A stretch of DNA of 64,000 nucleotides from an uncultured Alphaproteobacteria bacterium. GTDB lineage: Bacteria; Pseudomonadota; Alphaproteobacteria; RF32; CAG-239. Numbering within the stretch: position 1 is the first letter of the stretch; the number at the start of each line of letters is the position of its first letter. Below the pieces are notes generated by a model, which saw only the letters and a list, made by a program, of their open reading frames with translations, had not been told where the DNA came from and did no database searches. The stretch spans positions 62,001-126,000 of the forward strand of contig CALXPO010000027.1 of NCBI GenBank assembly GCA_944390315.1. Direction: 5' to 3'. The position numbers were made by a program, and so were the translations under genes. This document shows positions 34,757 through 43,146 of the stretch, piece after piece.

Positions 34757-35875
34757 TTATTGTATGCTCCGATTTTTATGACGGACAAACCAAGCCGGAT
34801 TATAGAAAAATAACAGATAAATACAGATAACAAAAGGTAATATCATATTAAGATAGACCAGAATAAGAAAATACAGGCTCTTTCCGCATAGATTGCCGAA
34901 AGCTAAATCCAGAGCTTCGATTAGAACCATGCAGCTTATGGAGCATGAGATGATTTTTGTTTGTCCGCGGCGATTAAAGTTACCAATCAGTAAGCCGGTA
35001 CAACCCAGCAGCGCCATGACAAGATTAAAAAATGGGCTGATTAGTCGGCGATGTCCCTCTAAAATATAGCGATTTGCTTCTTGTTCGGTCAATGTCGGAT
35101 TGGATTTGGCATTAAATAATTCCGAAAGCGTTTTGGAGCGAGCCGAATCATCTTTTTTCTTGCCGGAAGATTGCGCGCCAAAATCTATTGAATTGCGGTC
35201 AAACGAAAGAGAACTAAAACGTCCGCTTTTATTGTCTATTTCGTGTCTGACGCCGTTAATCATAATTAATCTGGGACCTTTCTCGGTGTATAAAATAATT
35301 CCGTATTCGGCCGAGACTGTTACTTTCTTTTGAGGATCTCGTTCGTCGTTGATTAGTATCCCTTTGACCGAACCATCTTTTTCGTGTGAGGTGATAAAGA
35401 CGGTCAAACCATTTTGCAGGGTTGTAAATTCGCCTTCTCTGAACATCAGATGAGAGACGTCATTTTTAACTTGCCATTCCAGCTCATTAAAGGCTTTTTC
35501 GGCATTGGGAATAGCAAAATTATTTATATAGAGGCCAAAAACAGACAAGAGCAATCCAATGTATACGGCCGGTTTACTGTTTTGCCAGGGACTGATGCCG
35601 GCTGATTGCATAACAACGAGTTCTCTGTCCGAAAGCATACGGTTGTATACAAACAAGACAGCCACAAAAATAGAGATTGGGGAAAGAAGTGAGAACAATC
35701 GCGGCATGAGGCAAGATGTCATTTTTACGAATAGGCTGAGAGGCAGACCTTTGTTGGTGACCATTTCTACAAAACGCAATGACTGAGTAAGCCACAAAAT
35801 CGACATTAACGAAAAGGTGACCAGCAAAAAACCGACAACTATCTGGCGGCAAATGTAAATATTTAATTTTTTCAT
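34757..35875 (-). CDS. lptF: LPS-export permease LptF
   Basis: 372 aa YjgP/YjgQ-family permease with six helices, three at each end, around a periplasmic jellyroll. WLTQSLRFVEMVTNKGLPL, LVVMQSAGISP, EGEFTTLQNGLTVFI and EGHRRLISPF match alphaproteobacterial LptF rather than LptG. In relatives lptG sits between lptF and lptD; here lptD follows directly. It should pair with an LptG encoded elsewhere to form the LptB2FG extractor. Confidence 0.88.
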   Translation of the reverse strand: MKKLNIYICRQIVVGFLLVTFSLMSILWLTQSLRFVEMVTNKGLPLSLFVKMTSCLMPRLFSLLSPISIFVAVLFVYNRMLSDRELVVMQSAGISPWQNSKPAVYIGLLLSVFGLYINNFAIPNAEKAFNELEWQVKNDVSHLMFREGEFTTLQNGLTVFITSHEKDGSVKGILINDERDPQKKVTVSAEYGIILYTEKGPRLIMINGVRHEIDNKSGRFSSLSFDRNSIDFGAQSSGKKKDDSARSKTLSELFNAKSNPTLTEQEANRYILEGHRRLISPFFNLVMALLGCTGLLIGNFNRRGQTKIISCSISCMVLIEALDLAFGNLCGKSLYFLILVYLNMILPFVICIYLLFFYNPAWFVRHKNRSIQ

Positions 35876-35913
35876 TTTAGCCGATACTATAAGATATATT
35901 CCGAATATGCAAT

Positions 35914-35949
35914 AAAATCCTCAAAATTGTGAGCAATTTTGAGGATTTT
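35914..35949 (-). terminator. Strong terminator after hppA
   Basis: A 16-bp perfect stem, AAAATCCTCAAAATTG-TGAG-CAATTTTGAGGATTTT, 24 bases past the hppA stop on the minus strand. It isolates hppA from the lptF operon promoter region. Confidence 0.9.
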
Positions 35950-35972
35950 TATGACATATACCTGTTTAAGGT

Positions 35973-38396
35973 TTATTTTTCAGAACTAATTCTCATACGG
36001 TAGAATGAGCGCCATACGAAAACAAGTCCGATTAAGAAGAAGGTGACGCCAAAGCCTAAAGACAGGCAACGCGGCGCGGCAACAGCCATTTCTACGGCCA
36101 ATAATCCGAATAATGTTGTAAATTTAATAATCGGATTGAGGGCAACAGAAGATGTATCTTTGTATGGGTCGCCCACGGTATCACCGACAACGGCGGCGGC
36201 ATGCAAAGCTGTTCCTTTTTCTTTTAAGTCGACTTCAACTACTTTTTTAGCATTATCCCAAGCCCCGCCGGCGTTGGCCATGTAGAGAGCTTGGAATAGA
36301 CCAAAGATAGCAATGGAAATCAAATAGCTTGCAAACAATTCGGGATTGAAGCAAGCAAAAGCAATTGTGAAGCAGAAGATGACCATAAAGATATTAAACA
36401 TACCTTTTTGGGCATAAATCGTGCAAATTCTGACAACTTTTTTCGAATCTTCTATTGAAGCTGCTTTTTTCGTATCGAGATTGATGTGTTTTTTGATATA
36501 GGCGACTGCACGGTAGGCACCGGTTGATACGGCTTGCATGGAAGCTCCGGAAAACCAGTAAATGACCGCGCCGCCCAAAAGCAGGCCAAATAGGACTAAC
36601 GGGTTCATCAAGTTAAGTTCAAGATGAAGAAGTAGAATGATTGAAAAAATCATTGTTGTTGCACCGATAACGGCAGTTCCGATAAGTACCGGTTTTGCGG
36701 TGGCTTTGAAGGTATTACCTGCCGAATCGTTCTTTTCAAGCAATTCTTTACCGGTTTCAAAGTTTGGTTTGAAACCATAATCTTTTTCAATTTCTTTGTT
36801 AATGCCTTTGATTTGTTCAATTTGCGAGAGTTCAAAAACAGACTGGGCGTTATCCGTAACCGGACCGTAACTGTCTACGGCAATGGTTACAGGACCCATT
36901 CCGAGCATTCCGAAGGCAACCAAGCCAAATGCAAATACGCTCGGATAAACCATGTAAGCATCAAGTCCGTTTAAGGAAGCAAAGTAGGCAACGGACATTA
37001 GACCGACGATAACCAAACCTTTCCAAAAAGCGGAGAAGTTGCCGGCGACAATGCCGGAGATAATGTTGAGCGATGCTCCGGCTTCGCGGCTGGCATCAAC
37101 AATTTCCTGAACATGTTTGGATTTTGAAGATGTGAAAATTTTGGTAAACTCAGGAATAAGAGCGGCAGATAATGTACCGCAACTGATGATTACGGAAAGT
37201 TTCCACCACAAATCTTCTCCCATGGAGCCAATCATAACATAAGAAATTCCAAAGGTTGCAGCAATTGATAAAATTGAAGAAATCCAAACCAAAGAAGTTA
37301 GGGGAGCTTCAAAATCAAAATCTTGTTTGTTGCCAAAACGCAGTTTGGAAAACCAGTTGTTAAGCATATAAGAAATGACCGAAGTTGCGACCATCAGCAA
37401 ACGCATTGTAAAAATCCATACAATCAATCGTGCTTGAATGTCAATACCATCGGACATTAAAGCTAATTCGCCGTTGTCGGTATAGAACATTCCGGCAGCC
37501 AAAACGATAAAACTGATAAGGGCAACACCGGTTACGCCGTAGGTTTCAAAACCATCGGCAGTCGGGCCGACCGAATCGCCGGCATTGTCACCGGTACAGT
37601 CGGCAATTACTCCGGGATTTCTGGCATCGTCTTCATCAATTTTGAAAATGATTTTCATTAAATCGGCTCCGATATCGGCAATTTTGGTAAAAATACCGCC
37701 GCAGATACGCAAAGCTGAAGCGCCTAAAGATTCTCCGATGGCAAAACCGATAAAACAAGCACCGGCATTGGCTCTGGGGATAAACAGCAAGATGATAATC
37801 ATCATAATCAGTTCAACGCAAATCAACAAAACACCGATAGACATTCCTGAGCGAAGCGGCAAGCTCATGACCGGAAAAGCCTTACCTTCGAGTGAGGCAA
37901 AAGCCGTACGTGCGTTGGCATAAGTATTGATACGCATACCAAACCATGCAACCGAGAAAGAGCCTAAAATACCCAAGACCGACCAAAGTAAAATATTTAA
38001 GACCATCGGTAACGGGGTTTGATTTAAGAAAAAGAAATAGTAGAAAATACAAACGGCGATAAAGGCTTCCAAAATAACCAACAGTACCGCTTGTTGTTTC
38101 ATGTAGGTTTTGCATGTTTCATAAATTAAAGATGCCATGTTCAGCATTGATTTGTGAGCGGGCATCTTTTTGATTTTGCAAAATTCATAAAAACCGAATA
38201 ACATTCCAAGGGCGCAGATAATCAGACCATAGCCCAAGATTTGCGAACCGGTAATAACAAAATTTCCGAATTGATATTCAACATCTAACATCGGAATTTT
38301 TAAGTCTATTTCCGAAGCAAAACTTGCTTTAGCAAACAGACACAAAAACAGCGTGACTGCCGGAGCGAGCCAACTGCATTTTTTTAATAAACTCAT
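35973..38396 (-). CDS. hppA: Membrane-bound proton-translocating pyrophosphatase
   Basis: 807 aa from ATG 38396 (AGGA 8 bases upstream; another ATG 15 bases earlier overlaps the RBS). About 16 helices. Catalytic loops: IGADLMKIIFKIDEDDARNP, GDNAGDSVGPTADGFETYG and GDTVGDPYKDTS. It couples PPi hydrolysis to ion pumping and recycles biosynthetic PPi. In GNTFKATAKP the Lys occupies the position that is Lys in K+-independent and Ala in K+-dependent enzymes (GNTTKA versus GNTTAA), which suggests a K+-independent H+ pump. Energy saving of this type suits a fermentative life. Confidence 0.95.
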   Translation of the reverse strand: MSLLKKCSWLAPAVTLFLCLFAKASFASEIDLKIPMLDVEYQFGNFVITGSQILGYGLIICALGMLFGFYEFCKIKKMPAHKSMLNMASLIYETCKTYMKQQAVLLVILEAFIAVCIFYYFFFLNQTPLPMVLNILLWSVLGILGSFSVAWFGMRINTYANARTAFASLEGKAFPVMSLPLRSGMSIGVLLICVELIMMIIILLFIPRANAGACFIGFAIGESLGASALRICGGIFTKIADIGADLMKIIFKIDEDDARNPGVIADCTGDNAGDSVGPTADGFETYGVTGVALISFIVLAAGMFYTDNGELALMSDGIDIQARLIVWIFTMRLLMVATSVISYMLNNWFSKLRFGNKQDFDFEAPLTSLVWISSILSIAATFGISYVMIGSMGEDLWWKLSVIISCGTLSAALIPEFTKIFTSSKSKHVQEIVDASREAGASLNIISGIVAGNFSAFWKGLVIVGLMSVAYFASLNGLDAYMVYPSVFAFGLVAFGMLGMGPVTIAVDSYGPVTDNAQSVFELSQIEQIKGINKEIEKDYGFKPNFETGKELLEKNDSAGNTFKATAKPVLIGTAVIGATTMIFSIILLLHLELNLMNPLVLFGLLLGGAVIYWFSGASMQAVSTGAYRAVAYIKKHINLDTKKAASIEDSKKVVRICTIYAQKGMFNIFMVIFCFTIAFACFNPELFASYLISIAIFGLFQALYMANAGGAWDNAKKVVEVDLKEKGTALHAAAVVGDTVGDPYKDTSSVALNPIIKFTTLFGLLAVEMAVAAPRCLSLGFGVTFFLIGLVFVWRSFYRMRISSEK

Positions 38397-38484
38397 AATA
38401 TTAATCCTCATAATTAAATTGGGTTAAACAACTTAATGGGCTTAGCCTATAACTTCTGGTTCGTGATTGCAAGCCTAAAAATAA

Positions 38485-38724
38485 ATTCAGCGGAAAAGTA
38501 AAAATGTAATCAACTTTGAGGATGGTACAGAAGTTGAATGTTATCCGGATAATAATTCTTTATCCGAAGGCGATGTTGTCTTCGTTGAAGGTGATTTAAT
38601 TGCATCTTCGGAAGAAGAGTTAAAAGCAAAAGAAAAAGGAAAAGCAAAAGCAATGAATATGGTTGCCATTATGGTGGCCGTTGCCATTGCTGTCGGTATT
38701 TTGGTGCCGATACTGTTTCTTTAA
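38485..38724 (+). pseudogene. Frame-broken small tail-anchored protein gene
   Basis: An open frame without a usable start covers 38485-38724. It encodes an acidic segment (VINFEDGTEVECYPDNN, LIASSEEELKAKEKG) and one C-terminal hydrophobic helix (VAIMVAVAIAVGILVPILFL). An ATG at 38504, with GGAAAAG just upstream, is one base out of frame and meets TAA at once; a single inserted base would restore a ~73-aa protein starting MVINFEDG. So it is either a recent frameshift or a sequencing indel. Its own terminator follows, which argues the gene was functional. ATT 38485 as a start is improbable. Confidence 0.6.
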
Positions 38725-38728
38725 AAGT

Positions 38729-38763
38729 TAGGCTGCCTTTCTTCGGAGAGGCGGCTTTTTTTA
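38729..38763 (+). terminator. Terminator of the frame-broken gene
   Basis: GGCTGCCT...AGGCGGCT stem with a TTCTTCGG-type loop, then T7. Confidence 0.8.
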
Positions 38764-38893
38764 TATCTAAATAATACTTGCAATTTCATTGTTATAATTT
38801 GAATACAAAACACCATTCGCTGGTTAAACTACATTGAAATTTAATTGTAAACTTAATATAAATTGATGATAAAGTCTTTTATGGGATGGTTTA

Positions 38894-39130
38894 ATGAGTT
38901 GGGAAAAATTACCGTTATTGGGAGCTGTTTCGGCAGTGTTGTTTACGCTTGCAGCGCTTAGATTGCTTGGAAATTTGCCTTTGGCAAGTTGGTTTCCTTG
39001 GGATATTTTTATTTATGTTTTTCTCGGCGGGTTGGATGTTTTTTTGATTTCTTATAAAAATACGATTTACTGGCGGCCGCTGTGCTATCTTTTGATAGCA
39101 GTTTCCGTCATACTCTTTGTTTTAGTCTGA
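38894..39130 (+). CDS. Small hydrophobic membrane protein, 78 aa
   Basis: ATG 38894. Three hydrophobic stretches (residues ~7-26, 37-54, 60-78) leave almost no soluble part. No family recognised. The last nine codons, stop and 3' flank lie in the 53-bp tandem duplication at 39103-39208, so the duplication reaches into the coding end without changing the protein. A preceding G/A-poor RBS (GGGATGG) is near the start. Confidence 0.6.
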   Translation: MSWEKLPLLGAVSAVLFTLAALRLLGNLPLASWFPWDIFIYVFLGGLDVFLISYKNTIYWRPLCYLLIAVSVILFVLV

Positions 39131-39208
39131 ATGCTTTTGAAAAAATAAAAACCGCTTCCGTCATACTCTTTGTTTTAGTCTGAATGCTTTTGAAAAAATA
39201 AAAACCGC
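39103..39208. repeat. Perfect 53-bp tandem duplication
   Basis: Two identical copies head-to-tail, 39103-39155 and 39156-39208. The unit spans the last codons of the 78-aa protein, its stop, and the first arm of the terminator AAAAACCGC. Only the second copy continues into the full terminator. Confidence 0.95.
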
Positions 39209-39228
39209 CTCTTTAGAGGCGGTTTTTA
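39199..39228. terminator. Bidirectional terminator between the small membrane protein and pnp
   Basis: AAAAACCGCCTCT/AGAGGCGGTTTTT arms with a TT(A) loop, followed by T and preceded by A tracts; it serves both convergent transcripts. Confidence 0.9.
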
Positions 39229-39242
39229 TTGAAATTATAAGA

Positions 39243-41366
39243 CTATTTTTTTTCTAAGTCTTCACCTGTTTCTTGATTGACTCTCTTAGCCGAAAGTTTG
39301 AATTTGCCTCGATTGTCCATGCCTAAGCATTTAACCCAAATACTGTCGCCTTCTTTGTAGAAGTCTGAAACAGAGGCAATTCTTTCGTTCTTAACTTCGG
39401 ATATGTGAACCAATCCTTCGGTAGTGCCGACAAATCTTACGAAGGCGCCAAAATCCATAATTTTTGTAATAACACCTTTATAAATTTTTCCTTCTTCAGG
39501 TTCGGCAACTATGCCCATAATCCAGTCGTATGCAGCCTGACCATCAGTTTGGTTAACGGTAGCAATGTGGATAACGCCGTCTTCGCTAATGTCGATTTTT
39601 GAGTTCGTTTTTTCGGTGATTTCACGAATGACTTTGCCACCCGAACCGATAACTTCACGGATTTTATCAACCGGAATTTTCATGGCAATAATGCGCGGTG
39701 CCGTTTCAGCAACATGGTCACGCGGAGCGGCAATGGCTTTTGCCATTTCGCCCAAAATGTGGATACGTCCTTCGTGCGCCTGAGCTAAGGCGTTTTTCAT
39801 AATTTCTTTGGTAATGGAAGTGATTTTAATATCCATTTGCAAAGCGGTAACGCCGTCTTTGGTACCGGCAACCTTAAAGTCCATATCACCCAAGTGATCT
39901 TCATCGCCCAAGATATCGGTTAAAATAGCGACACGACCGTCATCTTCTTTAATTAAGCCCATCGCAATACCGGCAACCGGTTTTGTCATCGGGACGCCTG
40001 CAGCCATCAAAGACAGAGTAGAACCGCAAACAGTGGCCATCGAAGAAGAGCCGTTAGATTCCAAAATTTCGGAAACAACGCGAACGGTGTAGGGAAAAGC
40101 ATCCTTATCTTTAGGCATCATCGGGTGGATGGCGCGCCATGCCAATTTGCCGTGACCGATTTCACGACGTCCGGGGCTGCCTAAACGACCGCATTCTCCG
40201 ACTGAGAACGGCGGGAAGTTATAGTTGAGCATAAAGTCTTCTTTATATTCATTCATCAGACCGTCAACAACTTGTGCATCTTCTCCGGTACCCAAAGTGG
40301 TAACAACCAAGGCTTGAGTTTCGCCGCGGGTAAAGATAGCTGAGCCGTGTGCCGTAGGCAACACATCGATTTCACACCAAATCGGACGAACAGTTTTGGT
40401 GTCACGACCGTCAATACGTCTGCCCGTATTTAAAACTTTTTCTCTAACAACAACGTGTTTTAATTTCTCAAGGACATCAAGCAGATATGTATTTTCAATT
40501 TCATTCTCAGGATCAAGAGTGGCTTTAACTTCTTCATCAAGTTGTCCGACCAAGGTACCGCGTTTGAGCTTGTCCGTTTCACAAAAAGCCTCTTCGTAGC
40601 GCGGGCGAAATTCTTTGGCAATGCGTTCGTACATTTCGTCAAATTCTTTCGGAAAGCTGGGAACTTCCCATGCTTCTTTGCCGGCTTCTTTGGCTAAATC
40701 AATAATCATATCAATTACCGGCTGAAAGCTGTCAAATCCGAACATAACGGCATTAAGCATTGTTTCTTCCGAAAGTTCATTGGCTTCGGATTCTACCATC
40801 AATACGCCTTCCTTGGTACCGGCAACGGTCAATTCCAATTCAGAAGTTTTTTGTTCTTCAATGGTCGGATTCAAAATAAAATGACCATCTTTATAACCGA
40901 CTTTGGCTGCGCCGATAGGACCCATAAACGGAATTCCAGAAACGGCCAAAGCTGCCGAAGCTGCTATCATTGAAACAACATCTGCGTTGTTTTTTTGATC
41001 ATGGCATAAAACAGTGCAGATAATTTGAACTTCGTTTTTGAAAGCATCGGGAAACAAAGGACGAATCGGGCGATCTATCAGGCGTGAAACCAATACTTCG
41101 TGTTCTGATGGTTTGCCTTCTCTTTTTACAAAACCTCCCGGTATTTTACCGGTAGCGTAATATTTTTCCTGATAATTTACGGTTAACGGGAAAAAGTCTT
41201 GATCGGCTTTTACTTCTTTAGCTGCACAAACGGTGGCCAGTACTTTGGTTTCGCCATATGTAACAACAACAGCTCCAGTTGCCTGTTTGGCAACTTTGCC
41301 GGTTTCAAGAACCAGCTTGCGTCCGCCCCATTCAAGTTCGCGGGTGGATACTTTCAAATTATTCAT
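39243..41366 (-). CDS. pnp: Polyribonucleotide nucleotidyltransferase (PNPase)
   Basis: 707 aa, phosphorolytic 3'-5' exoribonuclease of the RNA degradosome. Two RNase PH domains ([11 protein letters not shown]-like [13 protein letters not shown]; EFMxxYNFPPFS as [17 protein letters not shown]), KH ([20 protein letters not shown], ~555-575) and S1 ([20 protein letters not shown]) domains are in order. It ends the rimP-nusA-...-rpsO-pnp series in the classical rpsO-pnp order, with an intergenic hairpin that could be an RNase III-type processing site. Confidence 0.97.
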   Translation of the reverse strand: MNNLKVSTRELEWGGRKLVLETGKVAKQATGAVVVTYGETKVLATVCAAKEVKADQDFFPLTVNYQEKYYATGKIPGGFVKREGKPSEHEVLVSRLIDRPIRPLFPDAFKNEVQIICTVLCHDQKNNADVVSMIAASAALAVSGIPFMGPIGAAKVGYKDGHFILNPTIEEQKTSELELTVAGTKEGVLMVESEANELSEETMLNAVMFGFDSFQPVIDMIIDLAKEAGKEAWEVPSFPKEFDEMYERIAKEFRPRYEEAFCETDKLKRGTLVGQLDEEVKATLDPENEIENTYLLDVLEKLKHVVVREKVLNTGRRIDGRDTKTVRPIWCEIDVLPTAHGSAIFTRGETQALVVTTLGTGEDAQVVDGLMNEYKEDFMLNYNFPPFSVGECGRLGSPGRREIGHGKLAWRAIHPMMPKDKDAFPYTVRVVSEILESNGSSSMATVCGSTLSLMAAGVPMTKPVAGIAMGLIKEDDGRVAILTDILGDEDHLGDMDFKVAGTKDGVTALQMDIKITSITKEIMKNALAQAHEGRIHILGEMAKAIAAPRDHVAETAPRIIAMKIPVDKIREVIGSGGKVIREITEKTNSKIDISEDGVIHIATVNQTDGQAAYDWIMGIVAEPEEGKIYKGVITKIMDFGAFVRFVGTTEGLVHISEVKNERIASVSDFYKEGDSIWVKCLGMDNRGKFKLSAKRVNQETGEDLEKK

Positions 41367-41441
41367 ATTATCTTACCTTTCTTTTACATCTTTACATCTT
41401 TAAACATCACCTGCCGAAAATCAAAGCAGGATTTTATAAAA

Positions 41442-41473
41442 GTATTGCGGGAACCGTTTTTGTCCCGCAATAC
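41442..41473 (-). terminator. Hairpin between rpsO and pnp
   Basis: GTATTGCGGGA/TCCCGCAATAC, 11 bp with a 10-base loop, just downstream of rpsO; followed by ACTTTTATAAAAT. It is a leaky terminator or a processing hairpin like that of the E. coli rpsO-pnp leader. A second small hairpin (CCTGC/GCAGG) lies at 41411-41430. Confidence 0.6.
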
Positions 41474-41483
41474 TTGGCAAAAC

Positions 41484-41753
41484 TTAACGACGAATATTAA
41501 GTTTTTTAATGATTTCCTGATATCTGTTCTCGTCTTTTTTCTTCAGGTAGTCGAGGAGGTGGCGGCGTTTGCTGACCATCTTCATCAAACCCAAACGAGA
41601 GTGAAGATCTTTGTGGTGAACATTGAAGTGCTCAATCAGGTTATTGATACGAGTTGTCCAAATCGCAATTTGAACTTCCGGAGAACCGGTATCGCCTTCT
41701 TTAAGACCGTATGTTTGAGCCAATTCACTGATTTTTTCTTTAGAAATCGACAT
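41484..41753 (-). CDS. rpsO: 30S ribosomal protein S15
   Basis: 89 aa from ATG 41753 (AAGGA 8 bases upstream); the longer in-frame extension overlaps truB and is not used. [28 protein letters not shown] and [14 protein letters not shown] are S15 signatures (helices 1-4 that bind the 16S three-way junction). It follows truB and precedes pnp, the standard arrangement. Confidence 0.97.
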   Translation of the reverse strand: MSISKEKISELAQTYGLKEGDTGSPEVQIAIWTTRINNLIEHFNVHHKDLHSRLGLMKMVSKRRHLLDYLKKKDENRYQEIIKKLNIRR

Positions 41754-41769
41754 CTTATGTTTCCTTTTT

Positions 41770-42678
41770 TCAAATATTAAACACGCGAATCGGAGAAAGT
41801 CTGCTTTCTTCAATCCGTACCATTGCCGTTAATTTCCCCTTGCAAGTAGCGGCGACAATATCTCCTACGGAAAAAATATTTTCGCGTATTTTCGGGGATA
41901 GTGCCTGTCCTTGTTTGAGTTTAGCGGCATCAGCTTCCGAAACAGCCATAACCGCGATGTCGCGCAGAGAGGTTTCTGACGGAAGCAAAAATTTTCTTCG
42001 TTCGTCAACATACAACATATTTTGCAAATTTTCCAGTAAAATTTTCGAGCTTTGGTCGAATATGCCCGAGCGAGTTCGGCGGAGACGTACCAGATGTCCG
42101 ACTGTTCCCAGTTTCTCGGCCATATCACGACCTAGACTGCGAACATATGTTCCTTTGGAACAGCACAGCTTAAAGGAAGTTTTGTTTTCGGAAAGAGTGT
42201 TGCAAAAATCTAATTTGTAAATATTGACCTTTCTTTCGGGAATCGTTACCACTTGACCTTTTCGCGCTAAATCGTAAGCCCTTTTACCATTAATTTTAAC
42301 GGCGCAAAAAGCCGGCGGAACTTGAGTAATTTCACCTACAAACTGAGGAATGATTTTTTTTATTTCTTCTTCACTCGGGATATAGTCAGAAGTTGCCGTA
42401 ATCGCACCGTCACTGTCGGCACTGTCGGTGGCCGTTCCCCACTCAACCGTAAATTCATACTCTTTGGTTTCATCGTCCAAAAAATCTATTAACTTGGTGG
42501 TTTCGCCAAAGGCTATCGGTAAAATTCCTGAGGCAAAAGGGTCGAGAGTGCCGATGTGTCCGTTCTTTTGGGCATTAAGCAAACGTCGCGTTAGATTAAC
42601 AACCGCGGTGGAATTCATACCCTCGGGTTTGTCAATAACCAGCCAACCGTTGACGGCATCTCCTTTTTTGTGTTTCAT
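41770..42678 (-). CDS. truB: tRNA pseudouridine-55 synthase TruB
   Basis: 302 aa. Catalytic Asp in [15 protein letters not shown] (motif II) near residue 43, [17 protein letters not shown] start, and [10 protein letters not shown] plus [14 protein letters not shown] motif III. It makes psi55 in the T loop of tRNAs and aids tRNA folding. It lies between rbfA and rpsO, 17 bases before the rpsO start. Confidence 0.95.
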   Translation of the reverse strand: MKHKKGDAVNGWLVIDKPEGMNSTAVVNLTRRLLNAQKNGHIGTLDPFASGILPIAFGETTKLIDFLDDETKEYEFTVEWGTATDSADSDGAITATSDYIPSEEEIKKIIPQFVGEITQVPPAFCAVKINGKRAYDLARKGQVVTIPERKVNIYKLDFCNTLSENKTSFKLCCSKGTYVRSLGRDMAEKLGTVGHLVRLRRTRSGIFDQSSKILLENLQNMLYVDERRKFLLPSETSLRDIAVMAVSEADAAKLKQGQALSPKIRENIFSVGDIVAATCKGKLTAMVRIEESRLSPIRVFNI

Positions 42679-42689
42679 AAAAACAAGCC

Positions 42690-43070
42690 TTATTTTGATG
42701 CCAAATCTTTTGAGACTTTCGGATCGTGAAGCAATTTTTCAATTTTATCAACTTCGGCAAAGCTATTGTCTATGTGAAATCTAATCTCCGGTACAAAACG
42801 AAGAGATGTTTTTGCGGCAACGATTTTACGGAAATGATTTGCTGCCAACTGAAGTCCTTCTAAAACTTGTTCGTCGGTTTCTTTATTGGAAGTGATGAAG
42901 TAAACGTCGGCGTATTTCAGGTCGGGAGAAACTTGGGCTTCCATAATCGTTACCAATGTTTCTATGTCTTCTAAATTACGAACTCGACCTTGATTAATTT
43001 CTCCGGCAATAATTTTTTTGATTTCCTGACCAACTCTGAGTTGACGTTGTGATTGTTCTTTTACAGCCAT
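42690..43070 (-). CDS. rbfA: Ribosome-binding factor A
   Basis: 126 aa KH-like 30S assembly factor that supports 16S 5'-end maturation. RQLRVGQEIKKIIAGEI (residues ~9-25) and SPDLKYADVYFITS, RFVPEIRFHIDNS are typical. Start ATG 43070 (GAGGA upstream). It is 11 bases before truB, and a hairpin (43093-43129) separates it from infB. Confidence 0.93.
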   Translation of the reverse strand: MAVKEQSQRQLRVGQEIKKIIAGEINQGRVRNLEDIETLVTIMEAQVSPDLKYADVYFITSNKETDEQVLEGLQLAANHFRKIVAAKTSLRFVPEIRFHIDNSFAEVDKIEKLLHDPKVSKDLASK

Positions 43071-43092
43071 ATTTTCCTCTTCTGATTTACGT

Positions 43093-43129
43093 AAAACCGA
43101 AAATCCGTTTATTGCGGATTTCCGGTTTT
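43093..43129 (-). terminator. Hairpin between infB and rbfA
   Basis: AAAACCGaAAATCCG and CGGATTTcCGGTTTT arms give a ~15-bp stem with one mismatch and a TTTATTG loop. A partial terminator within the operon. Confidence 0.6.
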
Positions 43130-43146
43130 AGAATTGTTTTGTTGTT

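Noticed and set aside
41754-41813. N-terminal extension of rpsO
   Set aside because: It overlaps truB and lacks a ribosome site, while AAGGA precedes the shorter start that gives the standard 89-aa S15.
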